Assembly (NCBI GenBank): GCA_009602725.1
Contig: WELB01000189.1
Coordinates: 103,145-137,990 of the forward strand
DNA: 34,846 nt
Source: Spirogloea muscicola
Taxonomy: Eukaryota > Streptophyta > Zygnematophyceae > Spirogloeales > Spirogloeaceae
Direction of reading: 5' to 3'
The notes under the pieces are model-generated. The model ran no database searches, had not been told where the DNA came from, and was given only the letters and a program-made list of their open reading frames with translations. Numbering within the stretch: position 1 is the first letter of the stretch; every line of letters starts with the position of its first letter. Shown here piece after piece: positions 21,190 through 32,055 of the stretch. The position numbers were made by a program, and so were the translations under genes.

Positions 21190-23630
21190 TCAGCGCACTG
21201 CAAACAGGTCTTGAAGATCGAGTATGTCAGCGAGCACGCCAGCAGCCGTAGCCTTGTCGCCAGCACCGGCACCCTGGATGACCAGTGGCGTCGTTTGGTA
21301 GCAGCTCGACCAAATCTCCACCTGACAAAGGAAAAGACGTGCGTGCCTGTCAGAGCACACCACCAACTGCATGTGTGACACAAATAACTGCAACTGGAGC
21401 AGCTAGATTGACTCTTGCAGCATGCATGGAGGCAGACATCTGCCTCCAACTCTGTGGTGGCGCAGGTCGTGGTCAGAGGTGGTACACAGAGGCACATCGT
21501 CAGCAAGGAGGGGGCGGGCTGCGCACCAAGTTGTCGCTGCCGCACAGCAGTCCTAGGGGGCTGGAGACGAGGACCTCCTTTACGCCGACGCAGCACCTGG
21601 CCGACAGCCCGCATCCAAGCTAGGTCCTAAGATCAAGCGGCCGCATGCATGGTAAATTTAAGTTGCAGTACCTGCTGCCATGGCAATCTCAGATTAGTTT
21701 GCCATTTGTATGTGACGGATTGTGGCAAAGCTGGCATGCTCAAGATGCGCTGGTGGCGGTAACTACACCTGCCGCCCTCGATGCTCGCCACGCATCGGAG
21801 GACACAGCCCCGGGCATGCGCCGCCTCTGCGCGGCGTGCGAAGCTCTCGTCCAGGGTGCTCAGGCCGTCCTCCATGAAGCGGTCCAGGGGCATTCGAGCC
21901 GGGTCCATGCTGCTGTCATGCAGGCTCTCCACCTGCCACGCAGTGCGCCGTCCATACAACAGGTCAGGCCTTAGCATCTGAGGCTGGTGCGTTGCGATTA
22001 GGATGTGAATGTAAGGATACAGGATTTTGCTTCAGGGCTCAATTGTGCCACTTAGGCCTGCTTGGGACCATGAGACTGCAGCTTCGAGTGCGCGCCTTCC
22101 TCGGTGCCCCAGTGATGGCAACCCCGTCTAGCATACGCATATGCTCAAGTGAGCGGCCTTGCTCATGCAACAGTCCTCACATTGTGGTCAGCGAGCGTCC
22201 TCTGGGCGAATGGAGGGCTGACCGACCTCAACGTCCTCCAGGCCGATGCGCCAGCCCAGGTGGCGCGCCATGATCAGCGCCTGCAGCGCAGCGCCTGGCA
22301 GGGCGTCAGCGCGTCGCGCTTTCCTGGGTACAGATGACAGAATGCAGGATCCACTGAGGTCTAGGGTCTCATAACAAGTAGTGACTGGAAGTGTCCTTCG
22401 ACGTCAACCTTGCGGGCAACGTCCATGCCACTGAGATCGTCGCGGGGGTCGGGCTCGGTGAAACCGAGCGCCCTGGCGGCCCGCACGACGTCGCTGATGC
22501 GCTGCCCGCCCTGCACCTCGCTCATGACGTACCCGAGCGTGCCTGGTCGCCACCAAGCAGCACAGCGGAAGCGGCACCGTCATGAGCTCGCCAATGGCGA
22601 CACCTGTGCCAAGGTGCAAGCTCCAGCCAGGGAAGCACGCCCGCACCACTGAGCAGGCCGGCGATCCTGTGTACAGGGTCGCCAGCAGCGACCTGCCGCG
22701 CAAGCGCGGCCATGATGGGCAGGCCCGCACCCACCTGCCATAGCAGCGGCCAGCGTCAACGCGCCGTCGCTAGCTCGGAGATAAGATCTGAAGTCTAGTG
22801 CGAACCTGAACCTAAGAAAAGGAACGCTGGGGGCTAGAGCTGACCGTGGACTCGCAGCGCAAGCGGCGGCCTGCTGCAGTAATGGCGTCGTACACGGCCT
22901 GTCGCAAACCAATACATGCAAGCCGTCAGCAACAACTTGGAGCGGCAAAGGCGGCGCTGCTCCTGGCTCCCATTGCCGTAGAAGCACTCGGCGCTGAGCA
23001 TGCGCAGCGAGGCGCACCAGCGCCGCGGTGAGGGGCTTCTTGTTGGCGAGCACGAGGCAGGCGCCGCGCGCGGCGGCGGCGGCCCAGAGCGGGCCCACTG
23101 CGTCGCTCGCTGTGCAGTCCACCACCACGAGGCCTGCCACAGCACGCCAGCCGCCATCAGGAGAGGGTCTTAGTGTTAGGGTTTAAGATTAGGGTTGGGG
23201 GTGTCAGTGAGAGACAGGCCGCCGTCCTGTGCCAGGCTGGGGCCAGGCCCTGCGCCGCAGCCGCCGCAGCTTCGCGGACAGCAGGCGCTGCTGCACGACC
23301 AGTCAAGCACGGCTGCGTCCTACCGGCAGCTTCGGCGATCGGCACTGCTACCCGACACCAATTGAAGCTTACAGCCTAGGTTCCGGTACATCAGGGTTAG
23401 GTTTGAGAATAGGAGTAGGTTTAGGGTCTAGATTTTAGGGGTTTAGGGTTTGTGGTTAAGAACTTAGGGTTCCAGGTATAGGGTTTAGGCTTCCAAGCTA
23501 TATCCTGGCTCGCCGGTGTCACCTGGAGTGGCGGCCTGCACAGCCGCGAGGACCTCGTCCAAGGCGGCACCGCCGGCCCCCAAGCGCCGCAGCTCCACGC
23601 CGCCAATTTCTGGCGCCAGCAGCTCCCATG
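21190..23630 (-). CDS. Homoserine dehydrogenase, 5' end missing in assembly gap
   Basis: The enzyme reduces aspartate semialdehyde to homoserine, on the way to Thr, Met and Ile, in the plastid of plants and algae. Exons (minus): 23630-23523, 23344-23324, 23133-23018, 22898-22845, 22734-22647, 22542-22409, 22280-22227, 21932-21769, 21596-21527, 21321-21190; all phases agree. Visible in order are LVVVDCTAS, LANKKPLTAAL, LRCESTVGAGLPIMAAL, SGTLGYVMSEVQGG, GFTEPDPRDDLSGMDVARK (catalytic Asp and Lys), ALIMARHLGWRIG, GCVLRCVASIEGG, SSPLGLLCGSDN, and the C-terminus PLVIQGAGAGDKATAAGVLA followed by DILDLQDLFAVR. The C-terminus is the normal end of the family, without an ACT domain. The N-terminal dinucleotide-binding GxGxxG region, transit peptide and any aspartate kinase part would lie in or beyond the gap at 23740-24724. 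Exon 2 is a 21-nt microexon. Confidence 0.93.
23165..23200. repeat. Degenerate telomere-type repeats in intron (TTTAGGG on + strand)
   Basis: GTTAGGGTTTAAGATTAGGG and neighbours lie in the homoserine dehydrogenase intron 23323-23134. The host gene is on the minus strand, so its sense strand reads CCCTAA. Confidence 0.75.
23392..23493. repeat. Degenerate telomere-type repeats in intron (TTTAGGG on + strand)
   Basis: At least eight imperfect TTTAGGG/TTAGGGTT units lie within the homoserine dehydrogenase intron 23522-23345. The sense strand of the gene again carries CCCTAAA. Confidence 0.85.
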
Positions 23631-23739
23631 CTGAAAGGTGAGCGGCCGGAGGGCCGGCAAGCAGGAGCTGCGCCGGACGGCCCGCCGGGAATCACGGCGC
23701 TCGCCCCGCCGGAGCTCGGCGGCGCGGCGGGCGGCCCGG

Positions 23740-24724
23740 NNNNNNNNNNNNNNNNNNNNNNNNNNNNNNNNNNNNNNNNNNNNNNNNNNNNNNNNNNNNN
23801 NNNNNNNNNNNNNNNNNNNNNNNNNNNNNNNNNNNNNNNNNNNNNNNNNNNNNNNNNNNNNNNNNNNNNNNNNNNNNNNNNNNNNNNNNNNNNNNNNNNN
23901 NNNNNNNNNNNNNNNNNNNNNNNNNNNNNNNNNNNNNNNNNNNNNNNNNNNNNNNNNNNNNNNNNNNNNNNNNNNNNNNNNNNNNNNNNNNNNNNNNNNN
24001 NNNNNNNNNNNNNNNNNNNNNNNNNNNNNNNNNNNNNNNNNNNNNNNNNNNNNNNNNNNNNNNNNNNNNNNNNNNNNNNNNNNNNNNNNNNNNNNNNNNN
24101 NNNNNNNNNNNNNNNNNNNNNNNNNNNNNNNNNNNNNNNNNNNNNNNNNNNNNNNNNNNNNNNNNNNNNNNNNNNNNNNNNNNNNNNNNNNNNNNNNNNN
24201 NNNNNNNNNNNNNNNNNNNNNNNNNNNNNNNNNNNNNNNNNNNNNNNNNNNNNNNNNNNNNNNNNNNNNNNNNNNNNNNNNNNNNNNNNNNNNNNNNNNN
24301 NNNNNNNNNNNNNNNNNNNNNNNNNNNNNNNNNNNNNNNNNNNNNNNNNNNNNNNNNNNNNNNNNNNNNNNNNNNNNNNNNNNNNNNNNNNNNNNNNNNN
24401 NNNNNNNNNNNNNNNNNNNNNNNNNNNNNNNNNNNNNNNNNNNNNNNNNNNNNNNNNNNNNNNNNNNNNNNNNNNNNNNNNNNNNNNNNNNNNNNNNNNN
24501 NNNNNNNNNNNNNNNNNNNNNNNNNNNNNNNNNNNNNNNNNNNNNNNNNNNNNNNNNNNNNNNNNNNNNNNNNNNNNNNNNNNNNNNNNNNNNNNNNNNN
24601 NNNNNNNNNNNNNNNNNNNNNNNNNNNNNNNNNNNNNNNNNNNNNNNNNNNNNNNNNNNNNNNNNNNNNNNNNNNNNNNNNNNNNNNNNNNNNNNNNNNN
24701 NNNNNNNNNNNNNNNNNNNNNNNN
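23740..24724. other. Assembly gap (985 N)
   Basis: Undetermined bases flanked by GGC/GCC-rich DNA. The gap hides the divergent 5' ends and promoters of homoserine dehydrogenase (-) and DNA ligase 1 (+). Confidence 1.
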
Positions 24725-27700
24725 GGCGGCGGCGTCGGCGGCGGCAGCCCCCGCCAAGACGGCAGGCGGCGGCGGCGACGCCGACGCGGCCGGTGAGGCC
24801 CTGGCGGTGGCTGCGCACGACCCCCCCGCAGGCAAGCCCCCGCGGCTGTGGAGATCTTAACTCATCTCAAATTCTTCTCATGAGACCCTTGTTCAATACT
24901 CATATTGGCACTTCGTTGGGATTTAGCGGAGGCGCTGCTCCTGGCGCCGCAGCTGCTCCGTCGTCGGTGGGCGCCGCTGCTCCTACGGCTGCGCTGGGCA
25001 GCGAGGCCAACGCCGCGGAAGGCGCCGTCCTGAGCGAGGCGCTGAGTGCTGTCGACCCCCTGCTCGCCCGGAAGCGCCACCGGCGGCTGGTCCGCGGCGA
25101 GGCCAAGTCGCCAGGTACAGTCCGCTGCCCCGGCTGAGGGCATTTGTTTCCAAGGCTGAGACTCATCTCCTTTTGAGCTTAGGAAAATGGACTAGCTGAG
25201 TCATTACCTGAGCTTTTACAGGCAGTGTATTGTAGTGTAATGTGTAATGTCCGGCTGTGACTGGCGCACCCATGTCAATCGTGCAGCCAAGGCGCCATCG
25301 CACAGTGAATTGGCAGCTGCCGAGGGGAATGGCGAGGTGGAAGCTGTCACCATGACCGGGCCGACACCGAATGCGGCGTCGCCGCAGGAGAAGCCCCGCT
25401 CGTTTGTTCTTGGCAAGCACGTCGGCGCGCCGGCATCGGAGGCCGTGACTGGCTCCGAGGACGAGGCTGGAGGCGAGCCAGCAAGGCGGGTCGGTGAGAC
25501 GGTAGCCGCGGAGGCTGGGCCGTCCCCCAGGACTTCTGCAGAGGGCGCAGATGCACGGCGGCCGCTGCGCCGCAAGCGGCGCCAGGTGCTGCTTGACGAC
25601 AACAACGAGGACGACTGCCAAGCCACCGCCAGCAGCGGACAAGGCCGGGGGCCATCGCTGCAGCGCTCGAGCCCCAACGGGCTACCGACCGCCGTGGCGG
25701 CAATGGAGGAAGATCAGGCGGCGATACCGGCAGCGAACACGGCGCTTGTTGACGGCGCAGTCGCAGCGGGCGGCCTGGCGAGCAGTGAGGATGCGGGCCA
25801 CGACGGCAGCGACGCGGCCAGCAGCGACAGCGAAGCAGAGGACGCGGCAGAGGAGCGGCTGATGGAGGGCGCCAGGGCGCTAGCCGCCGGCGGCAAGACC
25901 AAGGCCAAGGCCAAGGGCGGTGCAGACGGAGCTGCCGCAACAGCCGCGCGCCTCACCAGCTTTGATCCTACGGCTGCTGCCTCGTGGCAGCCGGGCGAGC
26001 CCGTGCCGTTCCTCGCCCTCGCCAGAGCCTTTGAGGGTGAGCTCCGGGCACCTTGACCTAAACCCTGACCTTAAAGCCTAATCCTACACCCGAAACCCCA
26101 GACCCTAAACCCTAAACCCTTAACCCGAAACCCTAAACCCTAACCCTAAACTTTAAACCCTAGATCCTAGACCCTAACCCTAACAACAACTTCAGTCTTG
26201 GTCTCAATGCTGTGCTTTGCACACCAGCACGCTGAGCCTTGAATGACTGCCGTGCGCGCAGAGGTGGCCAAGGAGTCAGGCCGGCTGGCGATCGGCGAGA
26301 TCATGTGCAAGTTGTTCCTAGCCGTCATGGCGACCACGCCGGCGGACCTTCTGGCGGTGGTGTACCTCGCGGCCAACAAGGTGGCGCCGTCGCACGAGGG
26401 CGTGGAGCTTGGAATTGGCGACGCGACCATTGTCAAGGCTCTTGCTGATGCGACCCTCCGCCGCGAGACCCAGATCAAGGCCGAATACAAGGTGAGTGAG
26501 CGCTGCTGATGACCGCCGCCTCCACTCACCAGTCGGCTCTGGGGCCGCCCCGACATTACGCTGACACGCCAGCGGCGGGGGACGGCGGCGGACGGAGGTT
26601 GTCAGGAATGCGGCGACCTGGGGCTCGTTGCACGTGCTAGCCGCACGACGCAGCGCACCATGTTCCCGGCCCCGCCGCTGGCCTGCGCCAAGGTTCTTGA
26701 GGCGTTCCGCTTCATAGCCAAGGTCAGCCGGCCTGGGAATACCGCTTGCGTGGTGTTGGGCTGGCACCCTCGCTCCGGCGCTTGTCGATGCACACCTGCC
26801 AGTCCAGACCCTGAGTCATAACTCAAACTGTGAAGATTGTATTGCTAAACACTGAATTCGGCCACCAGGCGGTCATCGGTGTGCGGCGCAGGAGGCTGGG
26901 AAAGAGAGCGTGGACAAGAAGCGAGCGCGGATGAAGCAGCTCATTGTGGCGGCGCGCGATGTGGAGCCGCTCTTCATCGTGCGCCTGCTGCAGGGCAAGA
27001 TGCGCATCGGGCTCGCCGAGCAGACGGTGCTTGCTGCGCTTGCGCAGGCGGCTGTGCTCGCCGAGCGCCCTCCGCCCTCCACAGCCGAACTTCCTGCACG
27101 CTTGGAGGAGGTGACCAGTGCAAAGCCTGCTGCCGAGCTAATTGAGTCAATTTCAGGGATGAAGCCCTTACTTGTGTCAGTATATATATTGAAACCATTT
27201 CTCTAGGATCTTGCCAGAACGTTCAAACCCAAGTGTGTCAGTGAGCCTGGCATTGCTCTGGCGACCATAGCCGCGCTTGCCTGACACTGACCTGACAATC
27301 TCGTTTCATTCATATTTTCCATGTGGCAGGCCGTGCGGATTATGAAGCAGGTGTTCTCGGTGCTGCCCAACTATGACATTGTCGTGCCGGCGCTGCTGGA
27401 GCCCGGCGGCATTCGTGCGCTGCCCGAGCGCTGCCGCTTCACACCGGGCACGCCCGTCGGGCCGATGCTGGCCAAGCCCACCCGCGGCATCTCCGAGGTC
27501 CTCGACAAGTTCCAGAACTCTGTCTTCACGTGCGAATACAAGTATGATGGCGAGCGCGCTCAGGTGAGTCATCTATGCAATCTTGCCAATCAATATGCAC
27601 ATTGATTCAGAACCCGCTCTATGAGTCATTTGATGATCTTAAGTTCTGCAGAATGCTGCCAAGTCATGCAGCGCTGGGGTCGGGGGTCATGGTAGCCTCG

Positions 27701-30700
27701 TCAATGGCTGTTGATCGACCCCCATCCCCTGCGCTGGGGCTCCACAGATACACTGCCTGGAGGACGACAGCATCGAGATCTACAGCCGCAATGCAGAGCG
27801 TAACACCCAGAAGTACCCAGACATTGTCGCCACCATGAAGAGGTCACTGCGCATGCATGACCTTGGCAGCATCCTATTGCGGCCCGAGCTGGCTGCAGCG
27901 AGTCATATATTGTCTGAGTCTCTGGAAGTGCTGCCAGGCTCTTCAGTTTCCGATGTGTCTGCACTCCTGAAAGTTAGCTCGGAGTATGACTAGGTACATC
28001 AATCTCACTGATGGTATTACAATGTCGGAAGCAGGTAAATATGCAGTGCTTTGCAAATCTTGCCACTTGACGCCATGGCCCTGGCAGGTACAAGAAAGAG
28101 GGCATCACGTCCTTCGTGCTGGACTGCGAGGCGGTGGCGTACGACCGCGAGCAGAAGCGCATCCTTCCATTCCAGGTTGCGCCGCCAGACAAGCGCTCAT
28201 TGACCAGTCGCCTCCTTGCAGCATCTGAAAGGCACAATGTGGCACTCTCAAAGTCATCTAACAACTTCAACGGCCTTACACATGGTGCTATTACACTAGC
28301 TGCTCCTGAGCATCTGAGCATGCACATGGGTCTCGCCCTTGTCAGGTCCTGAGCACGCGTGCCAAAAAGGGCGTCGTAGTCGGCGACATCAAGGTGCAGG
28401 TGTGCATCTTCGCGTTCGACTTGCTCTACATCAACGGCCGCGAGCTGCTGCACGAGCAGCTGGCCGACCGCCGCAAGGTGATGACCTGCACAGTCTCAGG
28501 TACCCACCACTGTCATGCTGCGCTCAGTCTCATCATCTTGACGGTTGCCTTTGTCGCAACAGTTCAGTCACTTGCCTTAATGGCTGGCCTGACTAAATTC
28601 CCTTGAGAGGGGTGTTGTGGCTCCTTGACCAGCACATGATAGTGGTATGAGCTCGCAGGCCTTGTATGAGTCATTTCAAGAGGTCGAAGGCGAGTTCCTG
28701 TTTGCCACAGCGATTACTGCCAGCGATGTAGAGGAGATCCAGTCCTTCCTCAATGAAGCTGTGAAGCAGAGGTAAAATTCACTTCCAGGGCTCGAGGGTT
28801 GTGCCAAAAAACCCGGTCATAATGCAAAGCAGCTTGCGTCCAGAGCTTTGCTGCCAGACTTTGTATGCTTAGTGTGAGCACCGCATGCCTCGCTTGACTT
28901 GCAGTTGCGAGGGTCTGATGGTGAAGACGCTGGAGCATGATGCGACATACGAGCCCGCCAAGCGGTCCAACAATTGGCTGAAGCTCAAGAAAGACTACAT
29001 GGACAAGTGAGCGCGCTGCCCCAACACTTCCGACACTTCCCCCCCCTTCCCTCGCTTTTTCTTCTGGACGCATCCATGACTTTGTCAATTGGCGTTTATG
29101 GGCCGTCTCAGTCTTGTCCTGTGCCACTCCTCCTTCACGTCTTGTCTAAAAGTAATGCCCCATGTGCTCCACCTTTGCACGTCTCATCATCACAGCTTGG
29201 GCGATTCTCTGGACCTGGTGGTCATCGGCGCCTTCCATGGCCGCGGCAAGCGGGCAGGTCTGTCTGGTACTCTGCCTCTAACGAGGCATGCGACAACGCC
29301 TTGCCCATGCCTTGCTGCTCGCCAAGCTAATACTATACGTCTCAGCAGATGCAAGTTAGCTCCAGATTTGTGTATGTGCCATTGTCAATCAGCTTGTGCC
29401 CTCTATGGACGGATGTCAGAGTGAGTGAGAGTATCAGTTCTGATATGTCAACAACCATAAACTAGCCATCTCATGCAGCATACCCCAACTCTGGCACGTG
29501 CAGGAGTTTTTGGGGCTTTTCTTTTGGCCTGCTATGATGACACCTCAGAGGAATACCAGAGCATCACCAAGATTGGTATTGCACAAATTCCAAATTGCTC
29601 CACCCTGCTTCATGCACATGTACTCAATGCTTGTATCTCAAGCTGTACCACCAGTCTCCGACCTAAGCCTGCGAGATGCATATGACTAAACCATCCTGCG
29701 TGGATGGGGCGCACCTTGTTGATGACCCTGAGGCTGTCATCTAGGTCCAATCACAGATTTCTGCTGCGTCTTGGTCATCCCATAATCTTCAGAAGAAGTT
29801 GTTATAAGAACACTTACTGACTTTGCATGTAATAACCATGACCCACTATCTGAAAGCCGCTCCCCTTAATCAGCATAGCGTGCTAGCTGCACAACCTCTG
29901 GCTTACAAGAAAGGTGAGGATGATGTCGCCAATGGCCAAGTTGTTGCTGTGCAGGAACCGGCTTTTCGGAGGCCATCTTGGAGGAGCTGTCTGCCTCGCT
30001 GAAACAACACGTCATACCCAGGCCTCCGGTGAGGAGCTCACAGATGCTCTTGTTACTTCGACTCAATTGCACATGCAGCTATGGAGGGCCCATCATCGCA
30101 GCTTTGAAAATGCAGCGGCTTGTGAGAGCATGACAGCTTATGCTGCCTGATGTGCGCTTCAAGGCATGGTGATGAGTCGGGCATCCTGTACTATAGACCC
30201 TATACCCAAGCCCTAGTGCCTTAGTCCTAGATGCAAAGATAACGGAGGCTTGCTGGTCTTACTTGCTGGACTTGTCATCCTCAGCCCTACTATCGGTACG
30301 GCGAGACGTTGCCTGTGGATGTTTGGTTCTTGCCAAGCCAAGTGTGGGAAGTGAAGGCCGCAGACCTGTCCATCAGCCCCATGCACAAGGCCGCCTGCGG
30401 TGCTGTGGACCCTGTGAAGGTAAGCGCATGCGTTCTGCAGAACGTCGTCTTCGTACATCACACCACAGGGCATTGGCTGTCTTGTTGATTCTGGACGGAA
30501 GTGCAAAGTCCTGGATATGATGCGCTCCTGTGTCTGTGTGGCCTAGAATGAGTGGCAGTGTGGTGAGCGACACGATTTCACGCAATTGGCTCTTCAAACA
30601 CTGCACCACAGGGCATTGCGCTGAGGTTTCCAAGGTTCCTGCGAGTGCGGGAAGATAAGCAGCCAGAGCAAGCGACATCGGCAGAGCAGGTAAACTCAAA

Positions 30701-30890
30701 GACAGCAAGCCCACCTCTTGGCCAAAGCCATAAGACCCATGTTCTTCAAGACCTTCAAGCGATGAGGTATTTGGAGGAGTTTGTCCAGTGCGAGGTGATA
30801 ATCTGTACCTGGATGTTTCAGGTGGCTGAGCTTTACCGAGCTCAAGGCGTCCACCGCCAAGCTGATGCCAATGGCGAGGGCAACGAATGA
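24725..30890 (+). CDS. LIG1: ATP-dependent DNA ligase 1 (5' end missing in assembly gap)
   Basis: The enzyme seals nicks, joining Okazaki fragments and repair intermediates. Exons: 24725-24792, 24953-25114, 25287-26036, 26262-26491, 26606-26722, 26892-27110, 27330-27563, 27748-27842, 28088-28175, 28346-28477, 28659-28771, 28905-29006, 29196-29257, 29504-29575, 29955-30028, 30285-30419, 30612-30689, 30822-30890; all phases agree, at least 932 residues. The N-terminal region is Ala/Glu/Asp-rich and disordered, with basic [10 protein letters not shown]. The DNA-binding domain starts near [17 protein letters not shown]. The adenylation domain has the nucleophile lysine in [10 protein letters not shown] (codon 27540-27542), then [30 protein letters not shown] and WLKLKKDY. 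The OB domain has [27 protein letters not shown] and [19 protein letters not shown]. It ends GNE-stop. The extreme N-terminus, where a PCNA-binding motif is expected, is in the gap. The first two exons are less certain than the rest. Confidence 0.95.
26055..26184 (+). repeat. Telomere-type repeat array (CCCTAAA) inside a DNA ligase 1 intron
   Basis: More than ten units of CCCTAAA and close variants (CCCTAAC, CCCGAAA) fill most of the intron 26037-26261, from about 18 bp after the donor. The C-rich strand is the sense strand. Confidence 0.9.
30190..30236 (+). repeat. Weak telomere-like motif cluster in DNA ligase 1 intron
   Basis: GACCCTATACCCAAGCCCTA and TTAGTCCTAGA lie in the intron 30029-30284. 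They are highly degenerate; the orientation is again C-rich in the sense strand. Confidence 0.4.
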
Positions 30891-32055
30891 GAGAGTGGTC
30901 GTGACACTGAGCAAGATCTGGGTTGTGGTAACACGGTGCTCCTTCAATAGCTGACTTGCAAAGGAATGGTCTGGGATGCTTGCACTGAGCACCCAGGCTC
31001 GCAATAACAGAGGGCAGCTTTTTTGACATCTGTGAGCTCCACAAGTAATAGTAGAGTCGCAAATTGCAGGAACCTGCACCCATGCTTCTCCAGCAATGCT
31101 TCTCTTCCCCAGCCGGATTTACTTCCAGTCAACACGAGTCTTGTTCACTTTACATCCTCAATGTTCATATGGTACCAGTCTAAATCTCATTCAGATAGCA
31201 AGGTCATGATTATGGATCTTCCAACAAGCAAGCAACGACCTCTTTGATGAGCAGAGTAAGCATGTTCTCGTGCTCTGAAGCATTGCACTTGATTGCACAA
31301 GCATTGAGCCGTGACAGCTATTTAGACATATAAACTGGTAAGTTCAGCCCCACCAAAGGACAGCAGGAGCCAGATACGTAGGACATGTTTGGAAGCAAAG
31401 AGCTTGCACAAGGGGTGCATGACATGGGCAACAGGGCCTGCAGGCACCAGCCTGTCGCTAGGCCGTCTTGGCAGGAGCCAGACGTGTGGGGGGTGGACAT
31501 GGCCCTTTTATTGAATCTAAGCTAGCCAGAGACTGTGAAGCCTCGACAACATGAACTTCAACCTCTCATCATGCTCGCCAACATCTGTAAGCACATTAAC
31601 CACCTCATTAAATTACTGGAGAATTGTGAACTTGCCGCCTCTTCTGCAAAGCAGGTGCTGGGGATGGATTGGCCGTGAAGGCGAGAAGCCTTGCACTCTT
31701 CGCTCACTGCCAATATTCGGTGCAAGTTGGGAGGTAGCGCCATCAGCATCAGCAGCATGCAGCAGGGCACAAATCCCCAGGCTCAGTGATCTTCGACACA
31801 TCCCATGTGCAGCGCGGATCTGGCCCCATGGGTGAGCTGGTGCACTGCCCTGCTTGCTCATTCTGAGGCACAGAAGCAGGACAGCCACAAGCTCTGTTTC
31901 TTCTTGGGTACCTGCACACAAATGACGCCTCAACCAGAAGCTCAGCAAGCCTGGTACTGCGAGCAGAGTCAACTGCAGACACTTTTCTCAGCACGGCTGT
32001 GCTCAGCATTCAGCGCTGCTGATGTGGTCAATGGCACAGGGCGACTGATGATAAG
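30891..32055. other. Convergent intergenic region; possible minor minus-strand exons
   Basis: About 1.17 kb between DNA ligase 1 (+) and the disordered-protein gene (-). On the minus strand a segment around 31970-31905 is flanked by TCTGCAG and GTACCC and is open in two frames, and another around 31770-31558 is open. Either could be an extra 3' exon, but neither joins convincingly. Otherwise this is presumably 3' UTR. Confidence 0.4.

Noticed and set aside
22580-23140. A single 186-codon minus-strand frame covering part of homoserine dehydrogenase
   Set aside because: It reads through introns. The conserved AVYDAITAAGRRLRCEST piece is in a different frame and requires splicing at 23018/22898.
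23421-25137. Very long open frames across the second N gap
   Set aside because: Same artefact as above. The sequence on either side belongs to two divergent genes.
26055-26184. Telomere repeats as evidence of a chromosome end
   Set aside because: The repeats are degenerate and interstitial, and lie inside an intron with DNA ligase 1 exons on both sides.
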